A DNA stretch of 64,000 bases, taken from the NCBI RefSeq assembly GCF_000527135.1, contig NZ_AZUP01000001.1, forward strand, positions 2,914,001 to 2,978,000, given 5' to 3'. The first letter of the stretch is position 1; every line of letters starts with the position of its first letter. A program made the position numbers and the translations under genes. Below are positions 33,743 through 43,242 of the stretch, in pieces. Source of the DNA: Methyloversatilis discipulorum. GTDB taxonomy: Bacteria; Pseudomonadota; Gammaproteobacteria; Burkholderiales; Rhodocyclaceae. Under the pieces are notes generated by a model. That model made no database searches, was not told the DNA's origin, and worked only from the letters and a program-made list of their open reading frames with translations.

Positions 33743-34337
33743 CCCCGCTGCTGCCCGGCTCGGGCAGCAGGAAGTCGGTGAGGCGCGGCAGTTCCGTCGC
33801 GAAGCTCTGCAGGCTGTGATCGCCGCCAGCGTGAACAATCATGTTGGCGCCGCGCAGTTTGAGCACCGCCTGCCACCAGTCCAGCACCTCGTCGCCGGTT
33901 TCCAGCAGCAGCAGATAGCGCTCCGGCCGCGTCACCGCGGCCACGTCGAGCGCGCGCAGTTCATCGACGTGGCGCTGTTCGAAAAGGAAGCTGTCGCCGG
34001 TATACATATGCGTGTGCTCGCCGACGTAATCGCCAAGCGACAGCGGTGCCACCACGGCGGGATTGATCAGCGCGGCGCGCAGGCCGTACTTCTCGGCCAG
34101 GTGCAATGCGTAGAAGCCGCCCAGCGACGAGCCGGCCAACGCCACCTCGGTGCCGGCGTCGAGCGCCGGCCGCAGCACCGATTCGATCAGCGCGATCGCG
34201 TCCTGCGGCCCGGGCGGCAGCTGTTCACACCACAGATCGTCCGCCCGCCCCTGTCGGACCAGGTGGGCGCGCAACTGCTGCGCCTTGACCGACTGCGGTC
34301 CGGAACGGAAGCCGTGGAAGTACAGCAGTTTCTGCAT
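33726..34337 (-). CDS. yqiA: YqiA/YcfP-type alpha/beta-fold esterase
   Basis: A 203-residue alpha/beta hydrolase. It begins LLYFHGFRSGPQSVKAQQL, has the nucleophile elbow GSSLGGFYALHLAEKYG, an acid in LLETGDEVLDW, and the catalytic His in HAGGDHSLQSF. E. coli YqiA is an esterase acting on short acyl or CoA esters. Its ATG overlaps the uppP stop by one base (TGATG), so the two are co-translated on the minus strand. Physiological substrate unknown. Confidence 0.88.
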   Translation of the reverse strand: MQKLLYFHGFRSGPQSVKAQQLRAHLVRQGRADDLWCEQLPPGPQDAIALIESVLRPALDAGTEVALAGSSLGGFYALHLAEKYGLRAALINPAVVAPLSLGDYVGEHTHMYTGDSFLFEQRHVDELRALDVAAVTRPERYLLLLETGDEVLDWWQAVLKLRGANMIVHAGGDHSLQSFATELPRLTDFLLPEPGSSGVSGSR

Positions 34338-35158
34338 CAGTGATCGGCCCAGTCCACCCAGCCGAACCAGGCGCTCGCCAGCACGAACAGGCCGAATACG
34401 ATGCGGTACCAGGCGAACAGCTCGAAGGTATGGCTGGAAATGTAGCGCAGCAGCCAGCGCACGCTGAAGAAGGCGGCGAGGAAGGAGGACACGAAGCCGG
34501 CCGCGAAGACCGGCAGGTCCTCGACGCGCAGCAGCGCCCAGTTCTTGTACACGTCGTAGGCCGTCGCCGCGATCATGGTCGGGATGGCGAGAAAGAAGCT
34601 GAATTCGGTGGCGGCGCGGCGCGACAGGCCGAACACCAGGCCGCCCATGATGGTCGCTCCGGAGCGCGACACACCGGGGAACATCGCGATGGCCTGCGCG
34701 AAACCCACCTTCAGCGCAGCCCGCCAGTCGAGGTCGTCGGTGGTTTCGTAGCGCGGCGTGTGATTGCGCCGCTCGATCACCAGGATGATGACGCCGCCGA
34801 CGATCAGCGCGCCGGCCACGGTGAGCGGGTTGAACAGATAGGTCTTGATGATGCCGTGGAACAGGAAGCCCAGTACCGCGGCCGGCATGAAGGCGACCAG
34901 CACGTGCAGCACAAAGCGGTTGGCTGCCGGCTCGCGCCCGAGGCCGGCGGTCACGTCGATCAGCTTGCGCCGGTATTCCCAGCAGATCGCCAGGATGGCG
35001 GCGAGCTGGATGACGATCTTGAACACCCGGCTGGTTTCGTCGGTGTAGCCGAGCAGGCTGCCGGCGATGATGAGGTGGCCGGTGCTCGAGATCGGCAGGA
35101 ATTCGGTGAGCCCTTCGAGTATGCCGAGGATGACGGCCTTGATCAGCAGCAGATCCAT
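34337..35158 (-). CDS. uppP: Undecaprenyl-diphosphatase
   Basis: A 273-residue inner-membrane enzyme (UppP/BacA) with about eight helices. It recycles undecaprenyl pyrophosphate to the monophosphate for peptidoglycan synthesis. Active-site motifs are [15 protein letters not shown] near the N-terminus and [15 protein letters not shown] in the middle. The length is normal. It heads a two-gene leftward unit with yqiA. Cell-wall genes mtgA and pbpC-like lie within 7 kb but on the other strand. Confidence 0.96.
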   Translation of the reverse strand: MDLLLIKAVILGILEGLTEFLPISSTGHLIIAGSLLGYTDETSRVFKIVIQLAAILAICWEYRRKLIDVTAGLGREPAANRFVLHVLVAFMPAAVLGFLFHGIIKTYLFNPLTVAGALIVGGVIILVIERRNHTPRYETTDDLDWRAALKVGFAQAIAMFPGVSRSGATIMGGLVFGLSRRAATEFSFFLAIPTMIAATAYDVYKNWALLRVEDLPVFAAGFVSSFLAAFFSVRWLLRYISSHTFELFAWYRIVFGLFVLASAWFGWVDWADH

Positions 35159-35289
35159 GAAGTTGCAGTGCAGCGAAACAGGTCAGGCGCCCGAGTATAG
35201 GCGACGTCGATGACGGCTCCGGTCTGCCTTCGGCGCAGATTAGCGCACGGGCGGCGGTATTTCACCGCCCGCCTGTAAAATCCCGCGCC

Positions 35290-36240
35290 ATGTCGAAGAA
35301 AAGCGCCGCCGTCCGTGCCCGTCCCCCTGCTGCCGCAGCGTCCGCACCATCGGCCGCCGGCGCCATGGTGTCGGCAGCCCCCGCCGGCGTACCGCCGCTG
35401 GCCCTGGGTATCGCGCTGTCCATCCTGATCCACGCCTTCGTGCTGGCGATCAATTTCGCGCCCGACCTGAAACCGAAGCAGAAGGCGAAGGACCAGCCGC
35501 TCGAAGTGGTGCTGGTCAATGCGCGCAGCAAGCAGAAACCGGTCGATCCGCAGGCGCTGGCCCAGGCCAACCTCGACGGCGGCGGCAACACCGACCAGGA
35601 CCGTCGTGCGAAGACGCCGCTGCCGGCCAGCCGGCGCGACAAGGCCGGCGACCAGCTGGTCGAAACGCAGCGCCGCGTGCAGGAGATGGAGGCGCAGCAG
35701 CAGAAACTGCTGGCCGAACTGCAGGCGAAGACCGAACTGCGTCCGGAAGAACGACGGCTGGAGCAGCCCGACCCGTCGCCGCAGCCGCTGCAGGCCCTGA
35801 GCGGCGCCGACCTCGCCGCCAGGGCAATGGCGATGGCGCGCATGGAAGCGGAAATCGCGCGCGACGTGGACGACTACAACAAGCGTCCGCGCAAGAAGTT
35901 CGTCGGCGCGCGCACGCAGGAATACCGCTTCGCGCAGTACATCGAGGACTGGCGGCAGAAGGTCGAGCGCATCGGCAACCTGAACTACCCGCCGGCGGCG
36001 CGCGGCAAGCTCTACGGCAATCTGACGCTGACGGTCGAAATCCGCGCCGACGGCGAGATCGAGAAAATCGACCTGAACCGCTCGTCCGGCCAGAAGGTGC
36101 TCGACGACGCCGCCATCCGCATCGTGCGCATGGCCGCACCCTACGCCGCCTTCCCGCCGGACATCCGGCGCGAATACGAAATCCTGTCCATCACCCGCAC
36201 CTGGAGCTTCACCCAGGGCGACCAGCTCGAATCACGCTGA
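35290..36240 (+). CDS. TonB-like energy-transducing protein
   Basis: A 316-residue protein with an N-terminal cytoplasmic Pro/Ala tail, one membrane helix (about residues 34-54), a coiled-coil (residues 118-150, rich in Gln and Glu) and a C-terminal TonB domain (about 225-310) with [20 protein letters not shown]. It would couple proton motive force to outer-membrane transport, or serve another TolA/TonB-like role; no exbBD lies nearby. It is divergent from uppP and immediately followed by aroE (seven bases). Partner receptor unknown. Confidence 0.88.
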   Translation: MSKKSAAVRARPPAAAASAPSAAGAMVSAAPAGVPPLALGIALSILIHAFVLAINFAPDLKPKQKAKDQPLEVVLVNARSKQKPVDPQALAQANLDGGGNTDQDRRAKTPLPASRRDKAGDQLVETQRRVQEMEAQQQKLLAELQAKTELRPEERRLEQPDPSPQPLQALSGADLAARAMAMARMEAEIARDVDDYNKRPRKKFVGARTQEYRFAQYIEDWRQKVERIGNLNYPPAARGKLYGNLTLTVEIRADGEIEKIDLNRSSGQKVLDDAAIRIVRMAAPYAAFPPDIRREYEILSITRTWSFTQGDQLESR

Positions 36241-36247
36241 TACCCCC

Positions 36248-37081
36248 ATGACCGACCGCTACGCCGTCATCGGCAACCCGATCGCACACAGCAAGTCGCC
36301 GGCCATCCACGCCGCCTTTGCCGCGCAGACCGCGCAGGACCTGAGCTACGAGGCGCTGCTGGCGCCGCTCGACGGCTTCGCCGACGCGGTTGCCGCATTC
36401 CGCGCCGGTGGCGGGCGCGGCATGAACGTCACGGTACCTTTCAAGGAAGAGGCCTGGCGCCTGGCCGACCGGCTGACCGAGCGGGCGCGGCTGGCCGGCG
36501 CGGTGAACACCTTCGTGTTCGGCGACGACGTGCTGGGCGACAACACCGACGGCGCCGGGCTGGTCGGCGACCTCGAAACGCTGGGCTGCCGGCTGACGGG
36601 CACGCGCGTGCTGCTGCTGGGCGCCGGCGGCGCGGCGCGCGGCGTCATCCTGCCTCTGCTCGACGCCGGCGTCGCCCGGCTGTTCATCGCCAACCGCACC
36701 GCCGACAAGGCGCGCGCGCTGCAGACGCAGTTCGCCAGCCATGACAGGCGCGGCGCCCTCGCCGCCGGCGGCTGGCAGGACGCGGCCGACGCACCCTACG
36801 ACGTGGTGATCAACGCCACCAGCGCCAGCCTCAGCGACGAGGCGCCGCCGCTGCCGGCCGGCCTGTACGCGCCGGACAGCCTGGCTTACGACATGGTCTA
36901 TGGCCGCGGCCTCACCGCGTATCTGAAGCAGGCGCGCGAGCAGGGCGCGGCGCGACTGGCCGACGGCCTGGGCATGCTGGTCGAGCAGGCGGCCGAGGCC
37001 TTCGCGCTGTGGCGCGGTGTGCGGCCGGACACCGCCGCCGTGCGCGCGACGCTGCGCGCCGCGCTGCCGCCGCTGGCCTGA
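36248..37081 (+). CDS. aroE: Shikimate dehydrogenase
   Basis: A 277-residue NADP-dependent enzyme reducing 3-dehydroshikimate to shikimate in aromatic amino acid synthesis. Substrate site [15 protein letters not shown], catalytic Lys in [27 protein letters not shown]-binding [15 protein letters not shown] and a C-terminal [10 protein letters not shown] segment are all present. It is in a TonB-like-aroE-mtgA run with short gaps, an arrangement found in many betaproteobacteria. Confidence 0.97.
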   Translation: MTDRYAVIGNPIAHSKSPAIHAAFAAQTAQDLSYEALLAPLDGFADAVAAFRAGGGRGMNVTVPFKEEAWRLADRLTERARLAGAVNTFVFGDDVLGDNTDGAGLVGDLETLGCRLTGTRVLLLGAGGAARGVILPLLDAGVARLFIANRTADKARALQTQFASHDRRGALAAGGWQDAADAPYDVVINATSASLSDEAPPLPAGLYAPDSLAYDMVYGRGLTAYLKQAREQGAARLADGLGMLVEQAAEAFALWRGVRPDTAAVRATLRAALPPLA

Positions 37082-37094
37082 AACGGAGCGCCCG

Positions 37095-37787
37095 ATGCGT
37101 CGTGTGCTGCGCACGCTGAAGTGGCTGCTCGCCGGTGCGGTGCTGCTGGTGCTCGCCTATCAGGTGTGGGTGTTCGGCCACCTGCTGTGGTGGACGCAGT
37201 TCAATCCGTCGCAGACCCGCTTCATGTCGCTGCGCCTCGACGAGATGCGCGAGCGCAAGCCGGATGCGCAGCTGCGTCACCAGTGGGTGCCGTACGAGCG
37301 CATCTCGGTACACCTGAAGCGCGCCGTCATCGCCGCCGAGGACGACGGCTTCGTCGATCACGAAGGCTTCGACTGGGAAGGCATCCAGAAGGCAATGGAA
37401 AAGAACCGCAAGAAGGGCCGCGCGGTGGCCGGCGGTTCGACCATCAGCCAGCAGCTGGCGAAGAACCTCTTCCTCAGCCCCAGCCGCAGCTATGTGCGCA
37501 AGGCACAGGAGGCAGCCATCACCTTCATGATGGAAGCGGTGATGGACAAGCGGCGCATCCTCGAAATCTATCTGAACGTGGTCGAGTGGGGCGACGGCGT
37601 GTTCGGCGCCGAGGCGGCGGCGCAGCGCTACTACCGCATTCCGGCGGCCAAGCTGGGCCCCGACCAGGCGGCGCGGCTGGCCGTCATGCTGCCCAACCCG
37701 CGCAAGTACGAAAAGACCTTCGGCCCGCGGCTGGCCGCGCACGCGGCGCGCATCGCCGGGCGCATGCACTATTCGCAGGTGCCGTAG
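37095..37787 (+). CDS. mtgA: Monofunctional biosynthetic peptidoglycan transglycosylase
   Basis: A 230-residue GT51 enzyme anchored by one N-terminal helix (residues 8-30). It polymerises lipid II glycan strands. Motifs are IAAEDDGFVDHEGFDWEG with the catalytic Glu, GGSTISQQLAKNLFL, RKAQEAAITFMMEAVMDKRR with the second Glu, and LEIYLNVVEWGDGVFG. Length is standard for MtgA. CGGAGCG precedes the ATG. It is 13 bases after aroE and convergent with srkA. Confidence 0.96.
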   Translation: MRRVLRTLKWLLAGAVLLVLAYQVWVFGHLLWWTQFNPSQTRFMSLRLDEMRERKPDAQLRHQWVPYERISVHLKRAVIAAEDDGFVDHEGFDWEGIQKAMEKNRKKGRAVAGGSTISQQLAKNLFLSPSRSYVRKAQEAAITFMMEAVMDKRRILEIYLNVVEWGDGVFGAEAAAQRYYRIPAAKLGPDQAARLAVMLPNPRKYEKTFGPRLAAHAARIAGRMHYSQVP

Positions 37788-37797
37788 CGCCTGCGTC

Positions 37798-38808
37798 TCA
37801 GCGCATGCCCGGCACCAGCCACAGCGGCGCTTCGTCCATCACCGCGATCTGTTCGCGCAGTTCGAGAATGCGCGCCTCCCAGTAGCGCGGCGTGTCGAAC
37901 CACGGGAATGCGACCGGGAAGGCCGGATCCTGCCAGCGGCGGGCGATCCAGCCGCTGTGGTGGATCAGCCGCAGCGTGCGCAGCGCTTCGATCAGGTGCA
38001 GTTCGCGCAGATCGAAGTCGCAGAATTCTTCATAACCGGCCAGCACGTCGCCCAGCTGGCGCGCGCGGTCGGCGCGGTCGCCCGACAGCAGCATCCACAG
38101 ATCCTGGATGGCCGGCGCCATCCGGCTGTCGTCGAAGTCGACGAAGTGCGGCCCCTGGCCGTCGACCCACAGCATGTTGCCGACGTGGCAGTCGCCGTGC
38201 GTGCGGATGCGTTTCACCTCGCCGGCGCGTTCGAAGGCGGCGCGCACGCCGTCGAGCGCCTGCGCGACCACGCCGCGATAGACCTTCTCCAGTTCCGGCG
38301 GCACGAAGCCGCCATCGAGCACATAGGCGGCCGGTTCGTCGCCGAAACTGGCAATGTCCAGCGTTGGCCGGTGTTCATACGGTCTGACCGCGCCGAGCGC
38401 GTGAATGCGGCCCATGAAACGGCCTATCCATTCCAGCGTGTCGCTGCGGTCCAGCTCCGGCGCACGGCCGCCGCGGCGCGGGAACACCGCGAAACGGTAG
38501 CCGGCGTGACGGGCCAGCGTGCCGCCGCCGGGCAGCTCCAGCGGCGCAACGACTGGAATCTCGTGCTCGGCCAGTTCGCGGCAGAAGGCGTGTTCCTCGG
38601 CGATCGCGTCGTCGCTCCAGCGCGCCGGCCGGTAGAACTTGGCGATCACCGGCGGACCGTCGTCCACACCGACCTGATAGACGCGGTTCTCGAAGCTGTT
38701 CAGCGCCAGCAGACGACCATCGACCACGAAGCCGGCCGCTTCAAGTGCGTCGAGCACGGTGTCCGGGTTCAGATCGGCGTAAGGCTGCTGGGTGGTGGCG
38801 TCGCTCAT
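37798..38808 (-). CDS. srkA: Stress response kinase SrkA (YihE-type)
   Basis: A 336-residue protein kinase of the aminoglycoside/choline kinase fold. The catalytic loop is THGDCHVGNMLW and the metal-binding segment is HFVDFDDSRMAPA, with a conserved C-terminal SGWIARRWQDPAFP. SrkA (YihE) protects stressed cells and is linked to Cpx signalling in E. coli. No cpx genes are nearby. It is convergent with mtgA and divergent from queE. Confidence 0.94.
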   Translation of the reverse strand: MSDATTQQPYADLNPDTVLDALEAAGFVVDGRLLALNSFENRVYQVGVDDGPPVIAKFYRPARWSDDAIAEEHAFCRELAEHEIPVVAPLELPGGGTLARHAGYRFAVFPRRGGRAPELDRSDTLEWIGRFMGRIHALGAVRPYEHRPTLDIASFGDEPAAYVLDGGFVPPELEKVYRGVVAQALDGVRAAFERAGEVKRIRTHGDCHVGNMLWVDGQGPHFVDFDDSRMAPAIQDLWMLLSGDRADRARQLGDVLAGYEEFCDFDLRELHLIEALRTLRLIHHSGWIARRWQDPAFPVAFPWFDTPRYWEARILELREQIAVMDEAPLWLVPGMR

Positions 38809-38871
38809 CAGGTGGAAAAATCCTTCAAACGCGATACCCTAGCGTGTTTTTCGCCGTTACTGGCATCTGTC

Positions 38872-39504
38872 GTGGCTTATCAGGTCAAGGAAATCTTCTA
38901 CACGCTGCAGGGCGAGGGCCTGAACGCAGGTCGCGCCGCGGTGTTCTGCCGCTTTGCCGGCTGCAACCTGTGGAGCGGCCGCGAACAGGATCGCGCCAGC
39001 GCGCAGTGCCGCTTCTGCGACACCGATTTCGTCGGCACCGACGGCACGCTGGGCGGCCGCTACGACAGCGCCGACGCGCTGGCCGACACCATTGCGGCGA
39101 GCTGGACCGGCGCCGGCGGTGCACGCTTCGTCGTGCTGACCGGCGGCGAACCGTTGCTGCAGGTCGATGCCGCGCTGATCGACGCGCTGCATACACGCGG
39201 CTTCGAAATCGCCGTCGAAACCAATGGCACGCTGGAAGCGCCGGCCGGGCTGGACTGGGTGTGCGTCAGCCCGAAAGCCGGCAACGCGGTGGTGCAGCGC
39301 CGCGGTCAGGAACTGAAAGTGGTCGTGCCGCAGGCCGGCCTCGATCTCGCCGCGATGGAAGACTGGGATTTCGAGCACTTCCTGGTGCAGCCGATGGACA
39401 ATGCGGCTGCGGCCGACAACGCCCGCTGGGCGATCGAATGGTGCATGCAGCACCCGCGCTGGCGGCTCAGCTTCCAGACGCACAAGGCGGTCGGCATACG
39501 CTGA
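38872..39504 (+). CDS. queE: 7-carboxy-7-deazaguanine synthase
   Basis: A 210-residue radical-SAM enzyme of queuosine biosynthesis that turns 6-carboxytetrahydropterin into 7-carboxy-7-deazaguanine. The cluster motif is the QueE-specific CX14CX2C form (CNLWSG...CRFC). GEGLNAGRAAVFCRF and TGGEPLLQ are typical. The start is a GTG at 38872 (reads as MAYQVKEIFYTLQGEG); no ATG fits. A strong terminator follows before queD, so full-level co-expression of the pair is doubtful. Confidence 0.95.
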   Translation: MAYQVKEIFYTLQGEGLNAGRAAVFCRFAGCNLWSGREQDRASAQCRFCDTDFVGTDGTLGGRYDSADALADTIAASWTGAGGARFVVLTGGEPLLQVDAALIDALHTRGFEIAVETNGTLEAPAGLDWVCVSPKAGNAVVQRRGQELKVVVPQAGLDLAAMEDWDFEHFLVQPMDNAAAADNARWAIEWCMQHPRWRLSFQTHKAVGIR

Positions 39505-39517
39505 CCGTCGCTGACCC

Positions 39518-39551
39518 AGGGCAGCGTCGCATTCCGCGGGCTGCCCTTTTT
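39518..39551 (+). terminator. Rho-independent terminator between queE and queD
   Basis: An eight-base stem, AGGGCAGC paired with GCTGCCCT, a 14-base loop, and TTTTT overlapping and following the stem end. It starts 14 bases after the queE stop and ends 13 bases before the queD ATG. It would separate the two genes, or act as an attenuator. Confidence 0.75.
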
Positions 39552-39563
39552 GGACGTATCGAG

Positions 39564-39929
39564 ATGGTTGTTGAACTGAGCCAGCGCTTCTTCTTCGAAG
39601 CTGCCCACACCCTGCGCCGCAAGGTGGAAACCGAATCCAGCCTGCGCATCCACGGGCACACCTATCACGCCGAGGTGACGCTGCGCGGCGAGCCGGACCC
39701 GGCCAGCGGCATGCTGCTGGATCTGGCGGTGTTCCGTGCCGCACTGGCCGGAGTCCGCGAGAAGCTGGACCACCGCTTCCTCGACGAGGTCGAGGGCATC
39801 GGCCCGGCCACGCTGGAGAACCTCTGCCACTACCTGTGGCGACAGCTCGCCCCGCAGCTGCCTCAGCTGGCGCGGGTGACGGTCGAGCGTCAGGCCTCGG
39901 GCGACAAATGCACCTTGAGTGCGTGTTGA
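39564..39929 (+). CDS. queD: 6-carboxytetrahydropterin synthase homologue without the catalytic cysteine
   Basis: A 121-residue T-fold protein of the QueD/PTPS family. The zinc ligands His15 (FEAAHTL), His30 and His32 (RIHGHTY) are present, as is the C-terminal acid in ATLENLCHYLW. The catalytic Cys four residues before the first His of HGH in QueD is a Ser here (Ser26 in ETESSLRIHGH). The reaction may use other residues, or the protein may have a different role in the 7-deazaguanine pathway. The start at ATG 39564 has only a weak ribosome-binding site. Confidence 0.85.
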   Translation: MVVELSQRFFFEAAHTLRRKVETESSLRIHGHTYHAEVTLRGEPDPASGMLLDLAVFRAALAGVREKLDHRFLDEVEGIGPATLENLCHYLWRQLAPQLPQLARVTVERQASGDKCTLSAC

Positions 39930-39956
39930 GCTGACACGCGCGTGCATCGGCGGCCG

Positions 39957-42011
39957 ATGAAGGCGAGCATGGGCAAGCGCGCACGTCACGCGCTGGCCTG
40001 TCTCGCACTGCTCGGCGCGTTCGCCGCCCACGCCCAGGCGCCATCATTCGAAACCGTCCGTGACAGCTGGCGCTCGTCGGAAGCGCGCCTGCTCGACCGC
40101 TACGGCCAGCCGCTGGCCGAGGTGCGCGTCGATTTCGACGAGCGCCGGCTCGACTGGGTCGGCGCGCGCACGCTGTCGCCGCCACTGGTGCGCGCGCTGC
40201 TGATCGCCGAGGACAAGCGCTTTCTCGAACATTCGGGCGTGGACTGGACCGCGCTCGCCGGCGCCACCTGGGACAATCTGTGGCGCACGCTGGAGGGCCG
40301 CCGACCGCGCGGCGCATCGACACTGACCATGCAGCTGGCCGGTCTGATCGACCCGGCGCTGCGCCTGCAGGGCACCCGTCGCAGCGTCGGCCAGAAATGG
40401 GACCAGGCGGCCGCGGCGCGCGAAATCGAGCGCCGCTGGAACAAGGCGCAGATCCTCGAAGCCTATTTCAATCTCGCCCCCTTCCGCGGCGAGCTGCGCG
40501 GCATTTCGGCCGCCACCCGCGGCCTGTTCGGCAAGGATCCGGATACGGTCGATGCGCGCGAGGCGCTGCTGCTGGCCGCACTGCTGCGCGGCCCGAACGC
40601 GCCGGCCGAACGGGTCGCGCAACGTGCCTGCGCGGTGGCGCTGAAGCTCAAACCGGCGCCCGCCTGCAGCGAACTGCGTGCCCTCGCCAATCAGGTGCTC
40701 ACCCAGCGCTACCGGCTGGAACCGCGCTGGACCGAAGCACAGCCGCTGGCCCGCCGCCTGCTGCGCGAACCGGGCGAACAGCGCGCCACCACGCTGGACG
40801 GGCGACTGCAACGACGCACGCTGGACGCACTCGGCCGCGAACGCGCCGACGTCACTGTCGTCGTGCTGGACAACGCGAGCGGCGAGGCGCTGGTGTGGGC
40901 CGGCGGCCCGGACGACACCGATGCGGCGGTGCGCCGGCTGCCCGCCGGCAGCACGCTGCAACCTTTCCTGTACGGGCTCGCCCTCGACCAGCGCTGGATC
41001 AGCGCGGCGTCGGTGTTCGACGACAGCCCCGCCTTCGTCGCCCGGCCACTGCCCCCCGGCCTGCAGGGCGGTGGCCAGCCGCTCAGCACGCGCGCGGCAC
41101 TGGCGCAGGCGGCGGAGATTCCGGCACTGCGCGTGCGCGCGCTGGTCGGCGACGACGCGCTGGTGGCCTTGCTGCGTGCACACGGTATCGACGCATCGGC
41201 AGCCAACGGCAGCCGCGCCAGCCTGCCCGACATGGCCAACGCCTTCCGCACGCTGGCCAACGAGGGCGTCTGGACACCGTGGGCGCTGGAAACCTCGCAA
41301 TGGCGCAGCGTGGACCGCAGCGGCAAGCGGCTGTGGTCGTCGCCGGTGGTCTGGCTGACCGGCGATCTGCTGTCCACCCGCACGACGCGCGACACGTACG
41401 ACTGGCACGCCGTCATGCACGGGCGCTCGACCGACCGTACGACGCACTGGTCGGTCGGCTGGACGCGCCGCTACACGATCGCGCTGCGGGCAGCGCGCCC
41501 GGTGGCGGCCACCTGGCTGTCGGTCGCCGCCGCCATCGACCCGATTCCGGCCGAGGCGCCCCCGCCGCCGCCCGGGCTCGAAGGCGTGCGCCTGCGTTTC
41601 GAACCGGACATCGAGGCCGAGCGCGAAGAGTACTTCCTGCCCGGCACGCAACAGGCCTTCGCCGACGCGACCGTGCGCGACCTGTTCGGCCGGCCGCGCA
41701 TCGTGCAGCCGACGACAGGCGTGAAGCTGGTCAGCGCCGCGCTTCCGGCCGGCCGCCAGACCATGCTGTTCGAAGCGCGGCCGGGCTGGCCGGGCCTGCA
41801 CTGGGTGATCAACGACGAGCGCCTGCCGGCGGTCGAAGGGCGCGCGCTGTGGAGCCCGCGCCTCGGCCGTCACCGGCTGGCACTGGAGGACGCGCAGGGA
41901 CTGCAGCTGCAGTCGGTCGAATTCGAGGTGCGGCTCGACGCCGCACCCGAAGGCCTCAATGGCGGGCCGGCGCCTCGTACACCACCTGGCCCGACACCAG
42001 CGTCGCGCTGA
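39957..42011 (+). CDS. Penicillin-binding protein 1C-like, degenerate transpeptidase domain
   Basis: About 684 residues. A signal sequence leads to a GT51 domain (residues 30-220) with LIAEDKRFLEHSGVDW (catalytic Glu near 85) and RGASTLTMQLAGLID, so glycan polymerisation may persist. The transpeptidase domain has lost the SxxK lysine: PAGSTLQPFLYG (Ser332, Gln335), and HGRST occupies the place of KTGTS. A PBP1C-type C-terminal domain follows (PRIVQPTTGVKLVSAALPAG). Start could be 39957 or 39969; both ATGs are in frame. Its end overlaps pyrX on the other strand by 56 bases. Confidence 0.85.
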   Translation: MKASMGKRARHALACLALLGAFAAHAQAPSFETVRDSWRSSEARLLDRYGQPLAEVRVDFDERRLDWVGARTLSPPLVRALLIAEDKRFLEHSGVDWTALAGATWDNLWRTLEGRRPRGASTLTMQLAGLIDPALRLQGTRRSVGQKWDQAAAAREIERRWNKAQILEAYFNLAPFRGELRGISAATRGLFGKDPDTVDAREALLLAALLRGPNAPAERVAQRACAVALKLKPAPACSELRALANQVLTQRYRLEPRWTEAQPLARRLLREPGEQRATTLDGRLQRRTLDALGRERADVTVVVLDNASGEALVWAGGPDDTDAAVRRLPAGSTLQPFLYGLALDQRWISAASVFDDSPAFVARPLPPGLQGGGQPLSTRAALAQAAEIPALRVRALVGDDALVALLRAHGIDASAANGSRASLPDMANAFRTLANEGVWTPWALETSQWRSVDRSGKRLWSSPVVWLTGDLLSTRTTRDTYDWHAVMHGRSTDRTTHWSVGWTRRYTIALRAARPVAATWLSVAAAIDPIPAEAPPPPPGLEGVRLRFEPDIEAEREEYFLPGTQQAFADATVRDLFGRPRIVQPTTGVKLVSAALPAGRQTMLFEARPGWPGLHWVINDERLPAVEGRALWSPRLGRHRLALEDAQGLQLQSVEFEVRLDAAPEGLNGGPAPRTPPGPTPASR

Positions 42012-43242
42012 CGCGGCCCGGCAGTTCGCGGCCCAGATAGGGCGTGTTCTTGCCCTGGCTGCGCAGCGATTCGCGGCTGATGCGCACCGGCGCCTCCGGA
42101 TCGAAGATGCACACGTCGGCCGCACCGCCCACCCGCAGATGGCCGGCGTTCAGGCCGAGCACGCGGGCGGCGTCGCTCGTGATGCGCGCCAGCGCGACCT
42201 TGAGCGGCAGGCGCATTTCGCGCGCCCAGGCCAGCGTCAATGGCAGCAGCAACTCGAGACCGGTGGTGCCCGGCTCGGCTTCGGCGAACGGCACCTGCTT
42301 GGCGTCGTCATCGACCGGGGTGTGGTCGGAACACAGCGCGTCGATCCGGCCGTCGGCCAGCGCGGCGCGCAGCGCCTCGCGGTCGAACTGGGCGCGCAGC
42401 GGCGGCACGGTGCGGCACTGCGGATCGAAATAGCCGATGTCGACGTCGCACAGATGCAGCGCGTGGATGGCGACGTCGCAGCTCACCTGCATGCCGTCCA
42501 GCCGCGCCTGGTCGATCAGCATCAGGCCGGCGCGACTGGAAATGCGCGCCAGATGCAGCTTGCAGCCGGTGGCGCGCGCCAGTTGCAGCATCAGGCCGAT
42601 GGCCAGCGTCTCCGCCAGCACCGGAATGCCGGTCAGGCCAAGCCGCGCCGCCACTTCGCCTTCGTGCGCCACGCCGCCGGCCGCCAGATGCATGTCGGTC
42701 GGCTGCAGCCACACGGTGTAGCCGAAGGTGGCCGCGTACTGCATCGCGCGGAACAGCACCTGGGTGTCGGCCACCGGAACGTTGGCCTGCGAGAAGGCGA
42801 TACAGCCGGCATCGTGCAGTTCGCCCATTTCGGTCAGCCGCTCGCCCTTCAGGCCGGCGGTAAGCGCGCCGTGCGGGTAGACGTGGGCGAGGTTGAGCAT
42901 GCGCGCGCGGTGCTTCAGCATTTCGACCAGGCCGGGTTCGTCGAGCACCGGGTCGGTATCCGGCGGGCAGGCCAGGCTGGTGACGCCGCCCGCCACCGCC
43001 GCCGCCACTTCCGATTCCAGCGTCGCACGGTATTCGAGGCCGGGCTCGCGCAGCCGCGCGCAGAGGTCGATCAGACCCGGCGCGACGACCAGACCGCTGG
43101 CGTCGATGACGCGGTTGGCGTGAAAGCCGTCGGGCGCCGCACCGAGCGCGACCACCTTGCCGGCGGCGATATAGACGTCGGTCGGCGCGTCGATGTCCTG
43201 CGCCGGATCGATCAGCCGGCCGCCCTTGATGTGGATCTTCAT
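41956..43242 (-). CDS. pyrX: Non-catalytic dihydroorotase-like PyrX (PyrC')
   Basis: A 428-residue amidohydrolase-fold protein. In active dihydroorotase the zinc site is DLHVHLREPG; here it reads [10 protein letters not shown], so both metal-binding His are Cys61 and Arg63. A later Asp remains in [10 protein letters not shown]. Such pseudo-dihydroorotases pair with PyrB to form the class A ATCase dodecamer in Pseudomonas and relatives, needed for assembly rather than catalysis. Its start overlaps the pyrB stop by four bases. A true pyrC must exist elsewhere. Confidence 0.9.
   Translation of the reverse strand: MKIHIKGGRLIDPAQDIDAPTDVYIAAGKVVALGAAPDGFHANRVIDASGLVVAPGLIDLCARLREPGLEYRATLESEVAAAVAGGVTSLACPPDTDPVLDEPGLVEMLKHRARMLNLAHVYPHGALTAGLKGERLTEMGELHDAGCIAFSQANVPVADTQVLFRAMQYAATFGYTVWLQPTDMHLAAGGVAHEGEVAARLGLTGIPVLAETLAIGLMLQLARATGCKLHLARISSRAGLMLIDQARLDGMQVSCDVAIHALHLCDVDIGYFDPQCRTVPPLRAQFDREALRAALADGRIDALCSDHTPVDDDAKQVPFAEAEPGTTGLELLLPLTLAWAREMRLPLKVALARITSDAARVLGLNAGHLRVGGAADVCIFDPEAPVRISRESLRSQGKNTPYLGRELPGRVSATLVSGQVVYEAPARH

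Noticed and set aside
39518..39551. Possible preQ1 riboswitch before queD
   Set aside because: The element is a simple stem with a T tract. I do not see the short A-rich tail and pseudoknot sequence of preQ1 aptamers; a terminator explains it.
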